A DNA stretch of 64,000 nt from Trichostrongylus colubriformis (lineage: Eukaryota; Nematoda; Chromadorea; Rhabditida; Trichostrongylidae), in contig OZ022259.1 of the NCBI GenBank assembly GCA_963978905.1, positions 21,364,068-21,428,067 on the forward strand, in the 5' to 3' direction. Below the pieces are notes generated by a model. It was not told the origin of the DNA, did no database searches, and worked only from the letters and a program-made list of their open reading frames with translations. Each line of letters opens with the position of its first letter. Position 1 is the first letter of the stretch. A program made the translations under genes and the position numbers. Positions 33,428-45,210 of this stretch are shown here, piece after piece.

Positions 33428-36400
33428 AACTTTATAGGATTTCTTGAGAGGTACAATACCGCTCACGTTCCGTGAATAAAAAACGCATCGCGACGGATTA
33501 CAAACCGTCGCACCGTCATAACATCGTTGAGACTGGATACATTGGGAAGATCTTAGAAGCCGTATCGATCAGGCGAATCTAATAATATATGAAATGTCGA
33601 ATTCTGATAAGTAATCTTCTCAAAAATCGCGCGAAAACGCGCTTTTGCGTTTTTCTGCTATGAATCGACAGATTATTGATTTTTGTTAGGTCTGTATACA
33701 TTTTCGGAATCGACTCGTCGAGCTTTACAAGAAAATACTACACGTTTTGGGTTTTCTTGAACTTGGTACTTGACCATTTTCACATTCTGTGGAGTTTGAT
33801 GGGAATTTTCTTTGAAACCTGATAAGTTGGAGATGAAATCTTTTCAAATCCTAATCTAAGCTCACAGAAGTGTAGTAATTTTAAAGTTTCGGTCATATCA
33901 GATCAGCCCCTATTCCCTTGTGTGGCCCTAAACAGCGCCTCCGTGAATATCTGCTAAAAAACCATCTCTCAACTCATTTCCAGACCCAGATTGCCCAATG
34001 TAATGCACGCCGTTTGATTCCCCAGAGGAAATGCCACTGAATGCCATATCAAAACCTTTGTGGTGATAAATATCTTATTTTCCCCATTTTCAGCCTTTTC
34101 CTTTTGTGGATCGACGTCTCAATCTCTTGTCGGCAGCGTGCGATTCATGTGCACGCCATGGGAGAGCGGTCATGATCGATGGCGCCACCGGGGTATTCAC
34201 GTGCATTACCGTGGGAAAGCGCTCGGCACTCGCAATGGTGCCATCGATCGTGACTGCTCTCTCATGGCGTGCACGTGAATCGCACGCTGCCGATAAGAGA
34301 TTGAGACGTCGATCCACAAAAGGAAAAGGCTGAAAATGGGGAAAATAAGATATTCATCACCACAAAGGTTTTTATATGCCATTCGATAGCATTTCCTCTG
34401 GGGAATCGAACGGCGTGCATTTCATTGGGCAATCTGGGTCTGGAAATGAGTTGAGAGATGGTTTTTTTAGCAGAGTATGCACGGAGTCGCTGTTTAGGGC
34501 CACACAAGGGAACAGGGGCTGATCTGTTATGACCGAAACTTCAAAATTACTACACTTCTGTGGGCTTAGATTAGGATTTGAAAAGATTTAATCTCCGACT
34601 TATCAGGTTTCAAAGAAAATTCCCATCAAACTCCTCAGAATGTGAAAATGGTCAAATACTAAGTTCAAAAAAACCCAAATCATGTAGTATTTTCTTGTAG
34701 AGCTCGACGAGCTGATTTCGAAAATGTATACAGACCTAACAAAAATCAATAATCTGTCGATTCATAGCAGAAAAGCGCAAAAGCGCGTTTTCGCGCGATT
34801 TTTGAGAAGATTACTTATCAGAATTTGACATTTCATATATTATTAAACTCGCCTCATCGAGACGAATCCAGTGCTTCTAAGATCTTCCCAATTTATCCAG
34901 TCTCAACGAACGATGTTATGACGGTGCGACGGTTTGTAATCCGTCGCGATGCGTTTTTTATTCACGGAACGTGAGCGGTATACCTCTGAAGAAATCCTAT
35001 AAAGTTTCTTCGCAGGTCATCAACAGCACCACTGAATGATTCAAAATGCCTCGTTTCTTATGAAATATGCGTCTCTGAAGAGGTGTGAGATTTTGAAAAA
35101 GAAACGTTCCACTGGATTGCCACGTTTAGGTTGAAATTAAGTTAAACTATTCATGAGCGGGTTCAAAATGATCACAAAATCATGAACTTGTCGAATACAC
35201 TGACATTTTTTGTTTTATAGTGCCTAAGCTGGAACTTTCAGCTGAAGTGGGGAGTTTACGATGCCGTCATACCCACAGGTACTTTCTTGCGCCTTGGAAA
35301 CTCAATTTCCAATCCAAAATAAAGATGATCCAGAAGAGAAAAATGGACTTTTCGTACATACACAGGCTCCTACTCAAAAGCTCTAGCCATTGGTCTATTT
35401 TTCAAACAAAGTAAAGCATCTCTGCTGAAGTTATGGCAAAAAGTTGGTGCACGTCATAATTTTCCGCCGGTATCCGTCGATTAGCAGATATTAGGAGCGA
35501 TATTGTAGAGCTGCTACCTATCGATTGTCTCACCCCGCTCTCTATGGTTTTTTGTAATGTTCGAGTGTCGAGCAGATCGTAGGTTGGCAACAAATGATAA
35601 TGATAACGCTACCGCACAGACTTACGTGCGAGTACTTGGCCATAGGATGGTGTAATCAGTTGAACATGTCTTGGGATGAGCCCTCCATCCAAGATGGAAT
35701 CACCGTGGTTAGTTTCCCCCAAGATACGGTTACACAGTTTACTATGCTACTCGAGATGCTGCCGATTGTCTGATCGGAAGAAAGTTAAGACGGAGACGAC
35801 AGAGGTTGTGCTGAAGTCGATGCCGTCAGGTACACGGTATGTGAGACGTGTACAAGCTGCCACCGCTCGCGAACCCGTCGCTGTGAGCCTCTTTGCTTCT
35901 CAAATCGTTATTTTGAAAATTCAAAGAATGCTCGATGCGTGAGAGTTTACACTACCCATTGCCTATTCCTCATTGATGTTCACCTTCTGGCCCCCTCCCT
36001 CTGATAGGCAGGTACCAGTGATGGTTAGTGGTGTGTTTCCTGCTGAGTCCCTCTAGCCGCACCTGAAAATCAAGCCTATAGATGAAATTAACGAAGCAAG
36101 TTCTCCAAAAACAAATTCTCTAAAACTTTGTTCGTGAATAAGCCAACTGATATGACTCTCGTTTCTGTCGATGCCTTGAGCCTGAATCAAATCAAACGGT
36201 CAGTGTCCGTTGTACTAGGCAGGTATTGAATTTTCTGCGGGTCTTTTTGCTACAACATAGTATTGTATCATACTATAAGTTCGTCTGGTTTTTTTTACAC
36301 TCTGTGCTCCACAACATTCCTTCGTCATTTCACAAAATATGTGGGTGTCTTCGATAGAGCTTTTAGTGCTCTCAAAAACAGTGCAACTTGTATTAAATTC

Positions 36401-36436
36401 CAACTTCTCTCTTCGTGAAACCTCGGCATTGGACTT

Positions 36437-36731
36437 GTTTACTTTTCTCTGTTTTGCCAACGAGGTTGTTAGGTAGAATCTTTATCTACCGCCTAACGTT
36501 CCGACCAGATCGTCTTCCTCAAAGGCCTAAACGTGGCATTAAACGCCTAATCCCTCTAGCTGTTGTTTCGTCAGAACCGCTAGAGGGATGAGGCGTTTGA
36601 TGGTGTAGTGGATAGAATCCAAAATCTTGAGCCACATTTAGGCCTCTGAGGAAGACGATCTGGTCGAAACGTTAGGCCGTAAATAAAGATTCCACCTTAC
36701 AACCTTGTTGGCAAAACAGAGAATAGTAAAC
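36437..36731. repeat. Inverted-repeat element P5 with flanking direct repeat
   Basis: TTTACTTTTCTCTGTTTTGC at the left is mirrored at 36710-36731. Each arm contains a conserved block, GAGGAAGACGATCTGGTCG followed by AACGTTAGGC and AATAAAGATTC. The element is flanked by similar direct repeats (ACAGTGCAACTTGT near 36380 and ACAGTGCCACTTGT near 36731), suggesting a target duplication. Confidence 0.6.
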
Positions 36732-37429
36732 AGTGCCACTTGTTTTAAATCATCAGACAATTTATCACTTTTGAGGCTTAGGAGTGGAATGCTCATCAGG
36801 CAAAATCTTCATTTTGTTACCTGCCCTTCTTCGCTTACAATCAAAGTTTAATTAATTTGTTTGTTTGAACGAAAAACCTTGATTGTAGCAACAACGTACG
36901 TAACAAACACTATAACATATTGTTATATTCAGCTCAACAAAACTGTGATAAAACTTTGATTACACGCCAAGAAGGGAGGATCTCGAAAGTACAGGTTCTT
37001 GCCTTTCAGGTAAGCCACTTCTAAGTTTCAAACATAATAATGAACAATCAAGCAATTCAAGCTTCATCTAATGTATTTGCACACTTTCTGGAAAGACGAA
37101 AAGAAGTTTGTAAAATAAAGAATAAAAATAGAACAAACTCATCGTACAACCCATTACCGAATGCAGAATGCTAGAATTTCCGTGGATGTATCCTTTGAGC
37201 CATCGCTTTACGGTAACCTAGCGCTTGGTTGCTTATGCTTTTTGTTTTTCTTGATGCTCTCACGTGCATAGGTTCTACCTTCTACCTTTGGTTCACAGCC
37301 ACAGTAAAACCCTGCGTGTTTTTCTAACACTCTTTGAGATGTGCCACTCATTTGACTCCAGTTATAAAGGATCCACCAGTAAGCTCGATCTTTAAAATGA
37401 AATAAAGCAAGTTGCGTGAAGGGTATGAA
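36732..37429. other. Intergenic, no gene seen
   Basis: A+T-rich sequence with only short frames and no recognisable repeat. Confidence 0.35.
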
Positions 37430-38110
37430 TGAAATTTATTTTTTGTTCGAAAGGGTATTCGAAGGCATCATGTATGGAAAGTAACATCGTTCAAATGGCC
37501 ACTTCGGCTTCGTTTAGTGGCGCGCATACGAGAAGTCCAATTTTCAGTGACTCCGGCGCACAAATCGGGCTGTATTTCATCGATAGCGTGGCGTATGTTG
37601 ACTTTGAGGTCATCAGTGTTTTATGTTGGGTTTGCGTAGACCTGCGATTTGAGAGACCCTACAAGAAATAGTCTAGTGGAGTTAAATGGCACGATCTCGG
37701 TGGCCAGTTGATGTCGCCTCCGCGTGAGATAACCTTTCCTTCGAAGCGCTCGTGCAGAAGATCCATTGTGGCGCTCACTGTGTGGCTCGTAGCGCCGTCC
37801 TGCTGAAACCACATATCCTCGACATCCATGTTGTTGATTTCATGCCGGCAAAAGTTCGTTATCATGGATCTGTATCGTTCGCCGGAGCGCGCGGAACGTT
37901 GCTCGAATCGATGAATGTTTTTGTAATGAAGTTTTAATGATTTGCACACGCTTCTCGCGGCTGAATTGGTTCAAGGGGATTTGTGAGATACATCGAATAA
38001 TAACAATTAGGTTTGACAACTCTACCACAAACAACGTGGCCGCCATGAGCTATCAAAGATAGAGCGCGCTTATTGACGGACCCTTTAGTATGGAGAGGCA
38101 TTAAAGGCAC
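37430..38110 (-). pseudogene. Second mariner/Tc1-type transposase, internally deleted
   Basis: The minus strand opens with an N-terminal block (LNQFSREKRVQIIKTS) near 37985 and passes after a short stretch to the catalytic part, MWFQQDGATSHT near 37850. It then reaches PRSCHLTPLDYFL near 37690, where the usual final catalytic aspartate (SCDLTP in relatives I know) is histidine. A stop interrupts immediately afterwards, and a C-terminal block continues in another frame to about 37500. Most of the DNA-binding region and the first catalytic aspartate are missing. The copy is inactive. Ends were not resolved. Confidence 0.75.
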
Positions 38111-39599
38111 TTTCCGCGATAATTTTGATGGGTTTTCGAGGTAAGTACGGTTTGTGGATGTGCTGAAGAACAAGAAGTGAAGATGAAACCTCGAAAAAAC
38201 TTCAAAAACACTGGAAATAGGGTCTTTCTCATTCGGGAAATTGTACGAGATTACCCTCCAAAAGTGGGCGTTCGGACGAGCTTCCCAAAAGTTGGCTTCT
38301 TGCCAGTTTTTGCGTTTGGATCGAAAAAACCATCATCCAGCTGATTTCTGCATGCAATACGCAGTTTTCATTTAATTCTTATTAGAAATTCCTGCTCTGC
38401 CGATTTTCTGGATGAGTCAGCTGTCATTCTATTCTTCTATCTGTATCCTCTCTGCTAATTACTTGGACAAGGTGAGTTGTTCCATAGTTTTTTTGAATGT
38501 ACTTTGCGCACAGCTTTTTAGTTATGTGATCACTCGATTTTGTACATTATTATGTTTCGTCATGCTTTTGCACGTTTTTTACCCTTTTGTTGTCATCATG
38601 GTTTATTTTCCGACTAGCTGTTATACTGCAGTGTCTTTTATGTGTTCCTATATTTGTCAGGGACTCTCTTTGACACTGTTGTAAAAACCGCAGTCGCTCG
38701 GAATTATGCATTTTTGTCGCTTTAGTAAATTACCGATTTCTTCTTCACTTCTCCTCTTCGCCCTTTATGAGGCATTGCCACCGCCTCTCCACAGTTGATA
38801 ACCACCGACCAGACCTTTCGAGGTCTATTATTTGGTAGCGCTTGGATAAGCAATGTGTTTTGTGCAAAAAATAAAAGGTTTATTGAATCAAAGGTTTTGA
38901 ATCACAAATATGGCCGGGTTCAGGACTACTGCGCCCAAAAGAGTGGCTGGACATAAAATCGCTTCAGGGTACTACTACTACATTCTGTGCCCATAGTCCG
39001 TGCGCGTTACACAGTGCGATGTGAAGTACTGGTAAATGATGAGCACCACTCTTGGTGTATTTCAAATTGTGCAACTTGCTGTTTGATTTAGTAGTAAATA
39101 ATGCTTCAGCCAACAAGGAGACAATGTTTACTTCGTAGGTTAGTTGTGTTCTTTTTATGATGCTAAGCCGAATCATTTTCTTCTTTCCGAAATTGTCATG
39201 CCACAAATGTTTATTTAGAACAACAATCAGTTAATTCCATAGTTCCGAAGGCACGCTTTGTGTTATTACGTACGTAGATTATTACCCAACTTATTGATAT
39301 GATTACAAGATATTTTCAGTCTATATTAGACGACAATAATTATCTAAAATTAACCAAATAGTCCATAACGAAATCACTCGTACTGAACGTTGAAATTTGG
39401 CAAAGGCAAAGGCAACGGAACAACAGCCGTAACAACAACAGGGCTAGAAACCGTAGCTTCAAGTACACTATATGGATCAAACTAAACAAGAATAAGTGAA
39501 AGAATGCGAATTAATTACAAAATTAATTACAGCTAGTTTGTGTAAAAATAGAAGCACAAGGACTGACGAGAGTAGCCCAACGCTCACATTCTAATCAAT
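38110..39599. other. Intergenic, no gene supported
   Basis: The plus-strand frame 38412-38684 is hydrophobic only because the DNA is T-rich; no motif or splice partner supports it. The 3' untranslated region of the minus-strand gene ending at 39600 should lie in the right part. Confidence 0.35.
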
Positions 39600-41138
39600 T
39601 TAGCAATCTAGTCGAGTGACCTTGCGCAATACTAAACCAGTAGTAATGCGTCCCATCTCCTGAAAAAGCCAACTCGTCTTCACGTTCACACTCGTGCATA
39701 CCTCACTCTCACCTGGAGGATAACATAGGATTCGCCACTTGCAAGCATATCCTTTGTGGGTATGTTGTCGTATGGGCCCAGATATCTTGTCATTGACCTA
39801 AAAAGAATGAACACCGTTTACCAAACTAAACAAAATGTGATATATAAAGTTGTATTCCGTCGGTAAGGGCTTTAAACGTACTTCTCATAGTATTTTCCTG
39901 GCGTGAGATCTCTCCTCACCTCGTCGTCGAGTTCAGCGCTAGAAGCTCGAACACCAGGCAGTTCTGATGGTGGAATTGGACGAGCGGGAAGTTCTCTCGT
40001 TGGTCTGAAAGTATTCCAAAAATAAGCTCACAAGCACCTTTAAAAAGCGTTCTATTAATGTAAAAGGCATACATCGTCAGCAAGTGAGAATGAAAGTAAG
40101 AGAAAAGATGGAAGTAAAATAACAAATATCAAAGAATCTTCCACCTGCAAGATGAAAGAGGTATCATCGCTAGGAAGTTGTTCTTCGGTTGGTTCGTGAT
40201 GGAATGGTCCAAGATACTGAGATAATGATCTAAATGTAAAGAATTCCACTTATCACATGCTGATGTGAGTCGCTTTCATAGCTTACTTTATTTACGCAGT
40301 AATAACAATGAAGTATTGCCCATTGTTATTAGTGCGTAAATGTTTCATGTTATCGACTCATCATACTAAAAGTCATTTGTTGCAACGTCAAAAACTTCAA
40401 AAATCTCCCAAAATAAAAAGGAAAGGACCCAAATGATCCCGTTCCAAATGACCCAAATGATCGGGAAGAAACGTTCAAAAACGATAAAATGAGCGTATGT
40501 CAATGCTGATTTATTGTCTAATGAAAGCACTAATGATAAACCTCTGATACTGCAATCGACCGCTTTCTTGAAGGACAATTTTCCGCTATACATTATTCCA
40601 AAAGGCAATGGCCAAATCAATGCCTGAAATTTGATGAATATTTGAATGGATGACTGGGACCATAATATCAAAAAACATTGTATTACATAAACACTGAAAA
40701 GGTACCCCTATCACTACAAATATTCACAAGAACATCAAATCAAAATGGTACAAAAAATAACACGCCGTGGCAATCACTTTGGAGATGAAATTCATAAGAA
40801 ACCCTGTGCTCTCCATTTTGCTCTCTCTATTTTGAAATTGTTCTAATCCTACAATAGAACCTGTGCAGGTACTAGCTAAAGATGAATCAGGAATTGCATG
40901 CCTTGAATGGAATCTTTCGAAAAACTATCGCAAGACATTGTCTGAGCTTCCTCAGAATAGGTATCCTAGCAGGAATCAATTCAAAAACACACAACAAAAC
41001 AAATGTCATTGGACAAACCGAACTGTACCTCTGAACACAATCACAATGCATAGAGTGTGAGCATGTTGAAGCGTCAATGGCAAAAGGTAGGTTAGCAGGT
41101 GCCAAATGTGGCAACTTCGCATCAGTTTCAGACTCTCC
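39600..41138 (-). CDS. Unrecognised gene, 3' part, with duplicated 85-bp exons
   Basis: Minus-strand exons read: X 41029-41138 (low certainty), A 40145-40229, B 39882-40004, C 39713-39797, D 39600-39659 with stop TAA at 39600-39602. All have AG-GT boundaries. Exons A and C are both exactly 85 bp and homologous: each encodes S-L/M-x-x-YLGP near its start, PT in the middle and ILQ at its end. Exon B is proline-rich at first (ELPARPIPPSELPG) and ends in an acidic, basic stretch. Phases allow X-A-D or X-B-C-D but not A-B, suggesting alternative use. I do not recognise the family. No membrane segment is seen in these exons. The 5' exons probably lie above 41138 or are lost. Confidence 0.55.
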
Positions 41139-41568
41139 CTGCACTGCACAGAGTACCGATCTGAAGATGTCCAGCCATTACAAAAACGCCATAAAATGTA
41201 ATACTAAATGTTGAACTACACGACTATCCGAATAACATAAGGAGCAGTAGAGAGATTGTGAGAAAACATTCAAAAAGAAATCGCCTCACAAGAAGTTGAA
41301 AGTAATTAAGCGGAGTTAGAATTAAGTGGCGATAAATGATGGTGATATAAACAGTAGTGAGGCAGGATTACAAAATGAAGGCAATGCGATGACCACAAAC
41401 GACTAGTACGTATCGCAAGAAAGAGAACTGTCACTGATATGGGAAGATAATCGCGCTCGATTTTTCAGGCGTCTCCTTATGTCCTCTCTTCACTTTCATT
41501 TTGGTTGCATCTTCAGCATTCCAAAGTTGGAATGTACAAAAGCTATAGCGGTAATTTCTTCTTTCAGT

Positions 41569-42348
41569 ATGAGTGCTGATGAAGGAGTCCCGTGCCCTAT
41601 TTCAATGGAAGATCCAGAGCCAGAGGTTGTAGCACGGGTTATGAGAAAGGTAGTAGAAAGGGAGGCACGAAGAAGGGCAGAAATGAACTCAAGGTGAAGC
41701 TCTCAATTCTTCGATATGGAATAGGATATTCACATTGAAGATATAGCGATGTGCTCATTGTATGTTTTGCCTGCTTCTGGGCAAGGAGTTGGAGCCCACA
41801 AGGCTCGAAAGCCGCGAGTGGTGCACGTGCGGATCGTGCGTGCCGTTCACCACGGTCTGTGAAAATGTGTGCTGCCGAGAGGCAGTACAAGCAGGAGGGC
41901 GGATGTCTGAGGCTCTGGAAGGGCTGCAAGAAAAAATGAAGGAGGTGCAGGGCTGCATTTTGCAGCACCCCTCCTTCCACAAGGTAGTAGACGCAGAGGT
42001 GAGGTCGCAGTCATGGACAGTGCAGGTGCATTTACTGCTCAATCTCAACTTTGCCTCATAGTTACTTTTCCATAGATGCTTCGCGTCTTTATGCACAGCC
42101 TCACACATCAGAAGAGGATGACGAGGGCGCCACTTGTGGATGAAAATAGGCAAGTTGTGAATGTCACTTACTACTCCCTTTTTCAATGCCTACATGCAGG
42201 AGTCTTCGCTACTGCGCCTACCGAACGTTCGTGTTCTGGGCGTACGCCGACTCGGTATGAACCGCAGGTATGAGCTTCCTGCCCGCGTAAGGGGAGCCAT
42301 AATGCGAGCTTTCCCGTAGAACACCGGGGAATACGTGGGGTTCAGGGT
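41569..42348 (+). pseudogene. Decayed gene with P2X7-cytoplasmic-like cysteine domain
   Basis: A plausible model has exons 41569-41649 (from ATG), 41786-41983, 42076-42149 and one from 42200. The third intron has a GC-AG boundary with the canonical GCAAGT donor, and phases match. The second exon encodes WCTCGSC, CENVCC and CILQHPSFH, and the fourth encodes CAYRTFVFWAY. This order of Cys/His motifs is that of the zinc-binding 'ballast' domain of mammalian P2X7 receptors, which also occurs alone in many invertebrate and transposon-associated proteins. After CAYRTFVFWAY the frame shifts by one base to GMNRRYELPARVRG and then meets a stop, so this copy looks broken. No channel domain is present. 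Could also be a real gene with an assembly error at 42240. Confidence 0.55.
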
Positions 42349-42464
42349 GAGTTTATGTTACTCACTGCTCATCATAAGCTTAACTTGAGCCGCACTAATT
42401 TCAGGGGGCGGCAGAAGGGTAGTGTATGAACTGCGACAGCGAGGAGTGGCGAGAGTTCGCACCG

Positions 42465-42617
42465 TAGACAGTCCATATCGCAGCGCTTGATTGGGCGTGG
42501 CCTGCGGACTTGGGTGAGTGGTGAGAGCGAGAGTACGTGACGGGGTAGGAGAGTTTGACACACTCTCACCCAAGTCCCTAGGCCACGCTCAATCAAGCAC
42601 AGAGAAGTGGACTGTAC
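42465..42617. repeat. MITE family H copy
   Basis: Inverted halves are clear: GCTTGATTGGGCGTGGCC with ACTTGGGTGAG is mirrored by CTCACCCAAGT with GGCCACGCTCAATCAAGC. Termini GACAGTCC and GGACTGTAC match 4561-4691. Confidence 0.7.
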
Positions 42618-42721
42618 TCACCCATTGTTGTAGTGTAGGGTGTGTACTAACTCATTTCCCATGTTTATAATAACCTCTCACCGCCTTTTGATAGAAATTT
42701 TATTACTAGCTACTTACCGAA

Positions 42722-43057
42722 TCACAACTCACACTCGTATTCATCCTCTGCATCCATCAGGTCGACGACCCATTGCGGCACACCACTTTGATACTTCGCC
42801 TGCAAGGCTATCAGTCGCCCGTTGAGGACTTCATCCAGTACTAAGTCCCTCCAGAGATGTTTTTCTGGAGATTTGAGGGCCTGCTTTGACTTCCTGTCCA
42901 GGTATTTACGCTGGACCTCGCGTGTCTTCAGCACTTTCCTTTCCCCGCTTATTTCCGCTAGCCGCAATGTATTTATGTGTAATGTGGCCATCATGGCATA
43001 GAGCGGGTAGGTGGCAATTGGATAAAATATCTCCTTACGGCAGTATATTCTATCCAA
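42722..43057 (-). CDS. Unrecognised 111-codon open frame
   Basis: The frame is lysine/glutamate-rich with the blocks REVQRKYLDRKSKQAL, EKHLWRDLVLDEV and VPQWVVDLMDAEDEY. The composition and heptad-like spacing look like real protein rather than chance. It could be the C-terminal end of a transposase-derived protein, but I cannot name the family. No upstream exon was identified; the DNA above 43060 does not continue the frame. Treat as hypothetical, possibly a fragment. Confidence 0.3.
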   Translation of the reverse strand: MDRIYCRKEIFYPIATYPLYAMMATLHINTLRLAEISGERKVLKTREVQRKYLDRKSKQALKSPEKHLWRDLVLDEVLNGRLIALQAKYQSGVPQWVVDLMDAEDEYECEL

Positions 43058-43402
43058 TGCGTTCTCAGCTTGAATTACCGCTCAATAGGATTTATGAGCC
43101 ATTGCATGCGCTTTGTCGTAAGGCCACCGGTGGCCGATCAGCGATGGAAGGCACTACAGCGGTAAATGGTTGAACTGCCTCTGCACTTGATCCCGTTTTC
43201 TGATTCAGAGGATGTGAAGGCACTTTTTACTTACACACCTGCAACGAAATCGCAACTCCTTCAAACGCAGCAAGACCAAGATGGCTTGAAAGGCATTCCA
43301 TATTGAGACACGGAAAATCATCCAAGAAAGAGTGAATGCGCTGCGTTTTCTGGATAGTGCCATGGATTCTTTTAGAGTACACTCGAAAGGTTTAATGACT
43401 TA

Positions 43403-43587
43403 TAGGCACCGTTCGCGCTCGCTGATTGGAGGAGACACAGCTGACTCTTATTGGTAGTCGGGCGCTATGAGTAAGTTTCTCCACGCCATATTGCCTGCAC
43501 TGAGGCGAGGCGACCCTCCTTCAGGGCCCGACTGCCAATGAATTCAGCAGTGTCTCCACCCCATCAGCGAGCGCGAACGGTGCCCTT
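43403..43587. repeat. MITE family I, single copy
   Basis: TATAGGCACCGTTCGCGCTC with GCTGATTGG at the left is mirrored by CATCAGCGAGCGCGAACGGT at the right, with GTGTCTCC/GGAGACAC inside. The core has GGTAGTCGGGC and GCCCGACTGCC as further inverted blocks. Confidence 0.75.
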
Positions 43588-44659
43588 ATGAAATCGTCCA
43601 TGGGCGTCCAAGGGTTTGTGACAGAGGGAGCGACGCCACCTAGTAGGCGTCTCTACTGTTGTCCGCCGCGCTCGAAAAGGAAGAAAGAAGCCTTTACGTA
43701 ATTTGCTGTACTTACTATGCGTCTGCGTCCGCGGAGGATTACTTGGGGCACCTACTCGGAGGCCCCCTCCTCGGCTACAGACCCTTGGACGCGCGCGGAT
43801 GATCCCACAGTTTCCTTCCGAAAATTTCAACAGTAAAACAACATCCTAGAACGCTGCGTTTATCCTGCTCATATTTTCCTTAATAGTGTTGAAATGAGCA
43901 AATAACTCCGACTACTTACAACTCTTCAAAACCTCTAAAACATATGCTAGATATAGCACGATTTAACGACCTCTCAGCGACAGGCAGACATTAGCAGTTG
44001 CATCCATTTGCTGGTGTACAGTGTTTCATTCACAATAGTTTATGTTTTAATTGTGAATATGTTGACATCATTATGGGATTTTCTCAAGCGACTCGTTCTT
44101 CTGGCATACCCAGTCACTCGCGTGTAATCAAAGCATGTGTTTCATTTCCACAATACAACTGATTAACGCCTGTGGATGTTGTTTTGATGAAGGACCGTGA
44201 GAATGCCATCGACATTCCTTGCACAACCGCTACTACCACACTTGATTCTTTCCTTCTTCTTCTACGACTTCCACGCATACGACTTCAACTTCTGTATAAG
44301 GATTTTTGAATGTTCACATGGCCAGTGAAATCACCGTCGCTGGAGATGCCCTGGTACCCTCGCCACCATTAAGCCTGATTACGGTTCAGAAACTATCAAC
44401 CCGACGGGCCATCAAAGTCCTTGACATAAGCAGGAGCTGATCAGAGGGGAAGATATTGCTCTGGATACTGCCTCATTTTCGCCTCAACTCTCGCACTCAT
44501 TTCGAATGAACCACCATCGTACAGCCTCTCAATACCCAAGCCTGTATAGATGGGCACATACTGAGGATGGTTGAGTGCAACCTTTACGAAAAGCGACAGA
44601 ATTCGTTTCCATCACATAGATTGCCTGCTATTAATAGAAGGTAGCAGGGTGCACAATCG
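43588..44659. other. Intergenic, no gene seen
   Basis: A G+C-rich stretch at 43600-43800 contains GGAGGCCCC-type motifs like those of MITE family C cores. The rest is unremarkable. Confidence 0.35.
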
Positions 44660-45210
44660 AGTTAAAGACAGTGTTCGGGATAATGTGGGTGACAGGGAAT
44701 CGCATAAGGAGGCATTGGTTGAAAAACTACGGGTCTGGAAGGCCTATGCATGGCGAAATTCCCCGCGGAAGGCGCCCCATTTAGCTGTGGCGGAAGCGGC
44801 CTCGTCAGGACAAGCCGCCTTGGACAAGGACAGCCCGCCTCCAGGCGACGTAATTAGTGGTTGGTCACGGTATAGTTGGTCAAGGAGATCGGCAGGATTG
44901 AAAGTATCGCTGCGCGCTTTCTCACTTTTAGCTAGAAGCTCATCACATGAGAATAGATGCTGTCTCATTTCCGAACATCCCTTCATGTTGACGTCTTGGT
45001 AATGCCAATGGAAAACCTATGCGGACTACCTGCCCCTTGACGGAAAGGTCGTCCGCGCCTAGAACCAACGGTGGGAAGAGGTCCTATTTCTCGAGTTTTT
45101 GGCCATTTCCATGCGTTTTTTCTCTACCGTCCTGATACTAGACATCTCAGCTTTCATATTCACTACTTCTTTAACTTTTCGTCCGGATTTTTCCAAAAGC
45201 TGCCTTTAAA
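44660..45210. repeat. MITE family F copy
   Basis: Left end GTTAAAGACAGTGTTCGGG, right end GCTGCCTTTAAAG. Interior blocks AGGCGACGT, GATCGGCAGGATTGAAAGTA and ACCAACGGTGGG match 7770-8306 in reverse complement. The 143-codon plus-strand frame at 44571 is a by-product of this repeat. Confidence 0.65.

Larger units (their letters stand above)
32513..35508. repeat. Large 3-kb palindromic element P4
   Basis: CTACAATAGTGCTCC at the left is mirrored by GGAGCGATATTGTAG at the right. The arms run inward to a spacer of about 50 bp near 34183-34232, flanked by GATCGATGGCGCCA and TGGTGCCATCGATC. Frames repeated in both orientations (for example 34090-34317 and 34106-34333) are symmetry by-products. The left arm alone carries a 394-bp insertion (33034-33427). 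Confidence 0.85.

Noticed and set aside
34060..34507. Overlapping frames on both strands, 72-81 codons
   Set aside because: They lie in the palindrome centre and mirror one another; no protein feature is seen.
35676..35942. 88-codon frame with a cysteine-rich alternative frame
   Set aside because: Cysteines occur only in one frame interrupted by stops, with no known spacing pattern.
38412..38684. Hydrophobic 90-codon frame resembling a membrane protein
   Set aside because: T-rich DNA yields hydrophobic codons by chance. It does not match any exon of the receptor paralogues.
44571..45002. 143-codon plus-strand frame
   Set aside because: Falls within MITE family F, whose other copies do not keep the frame.
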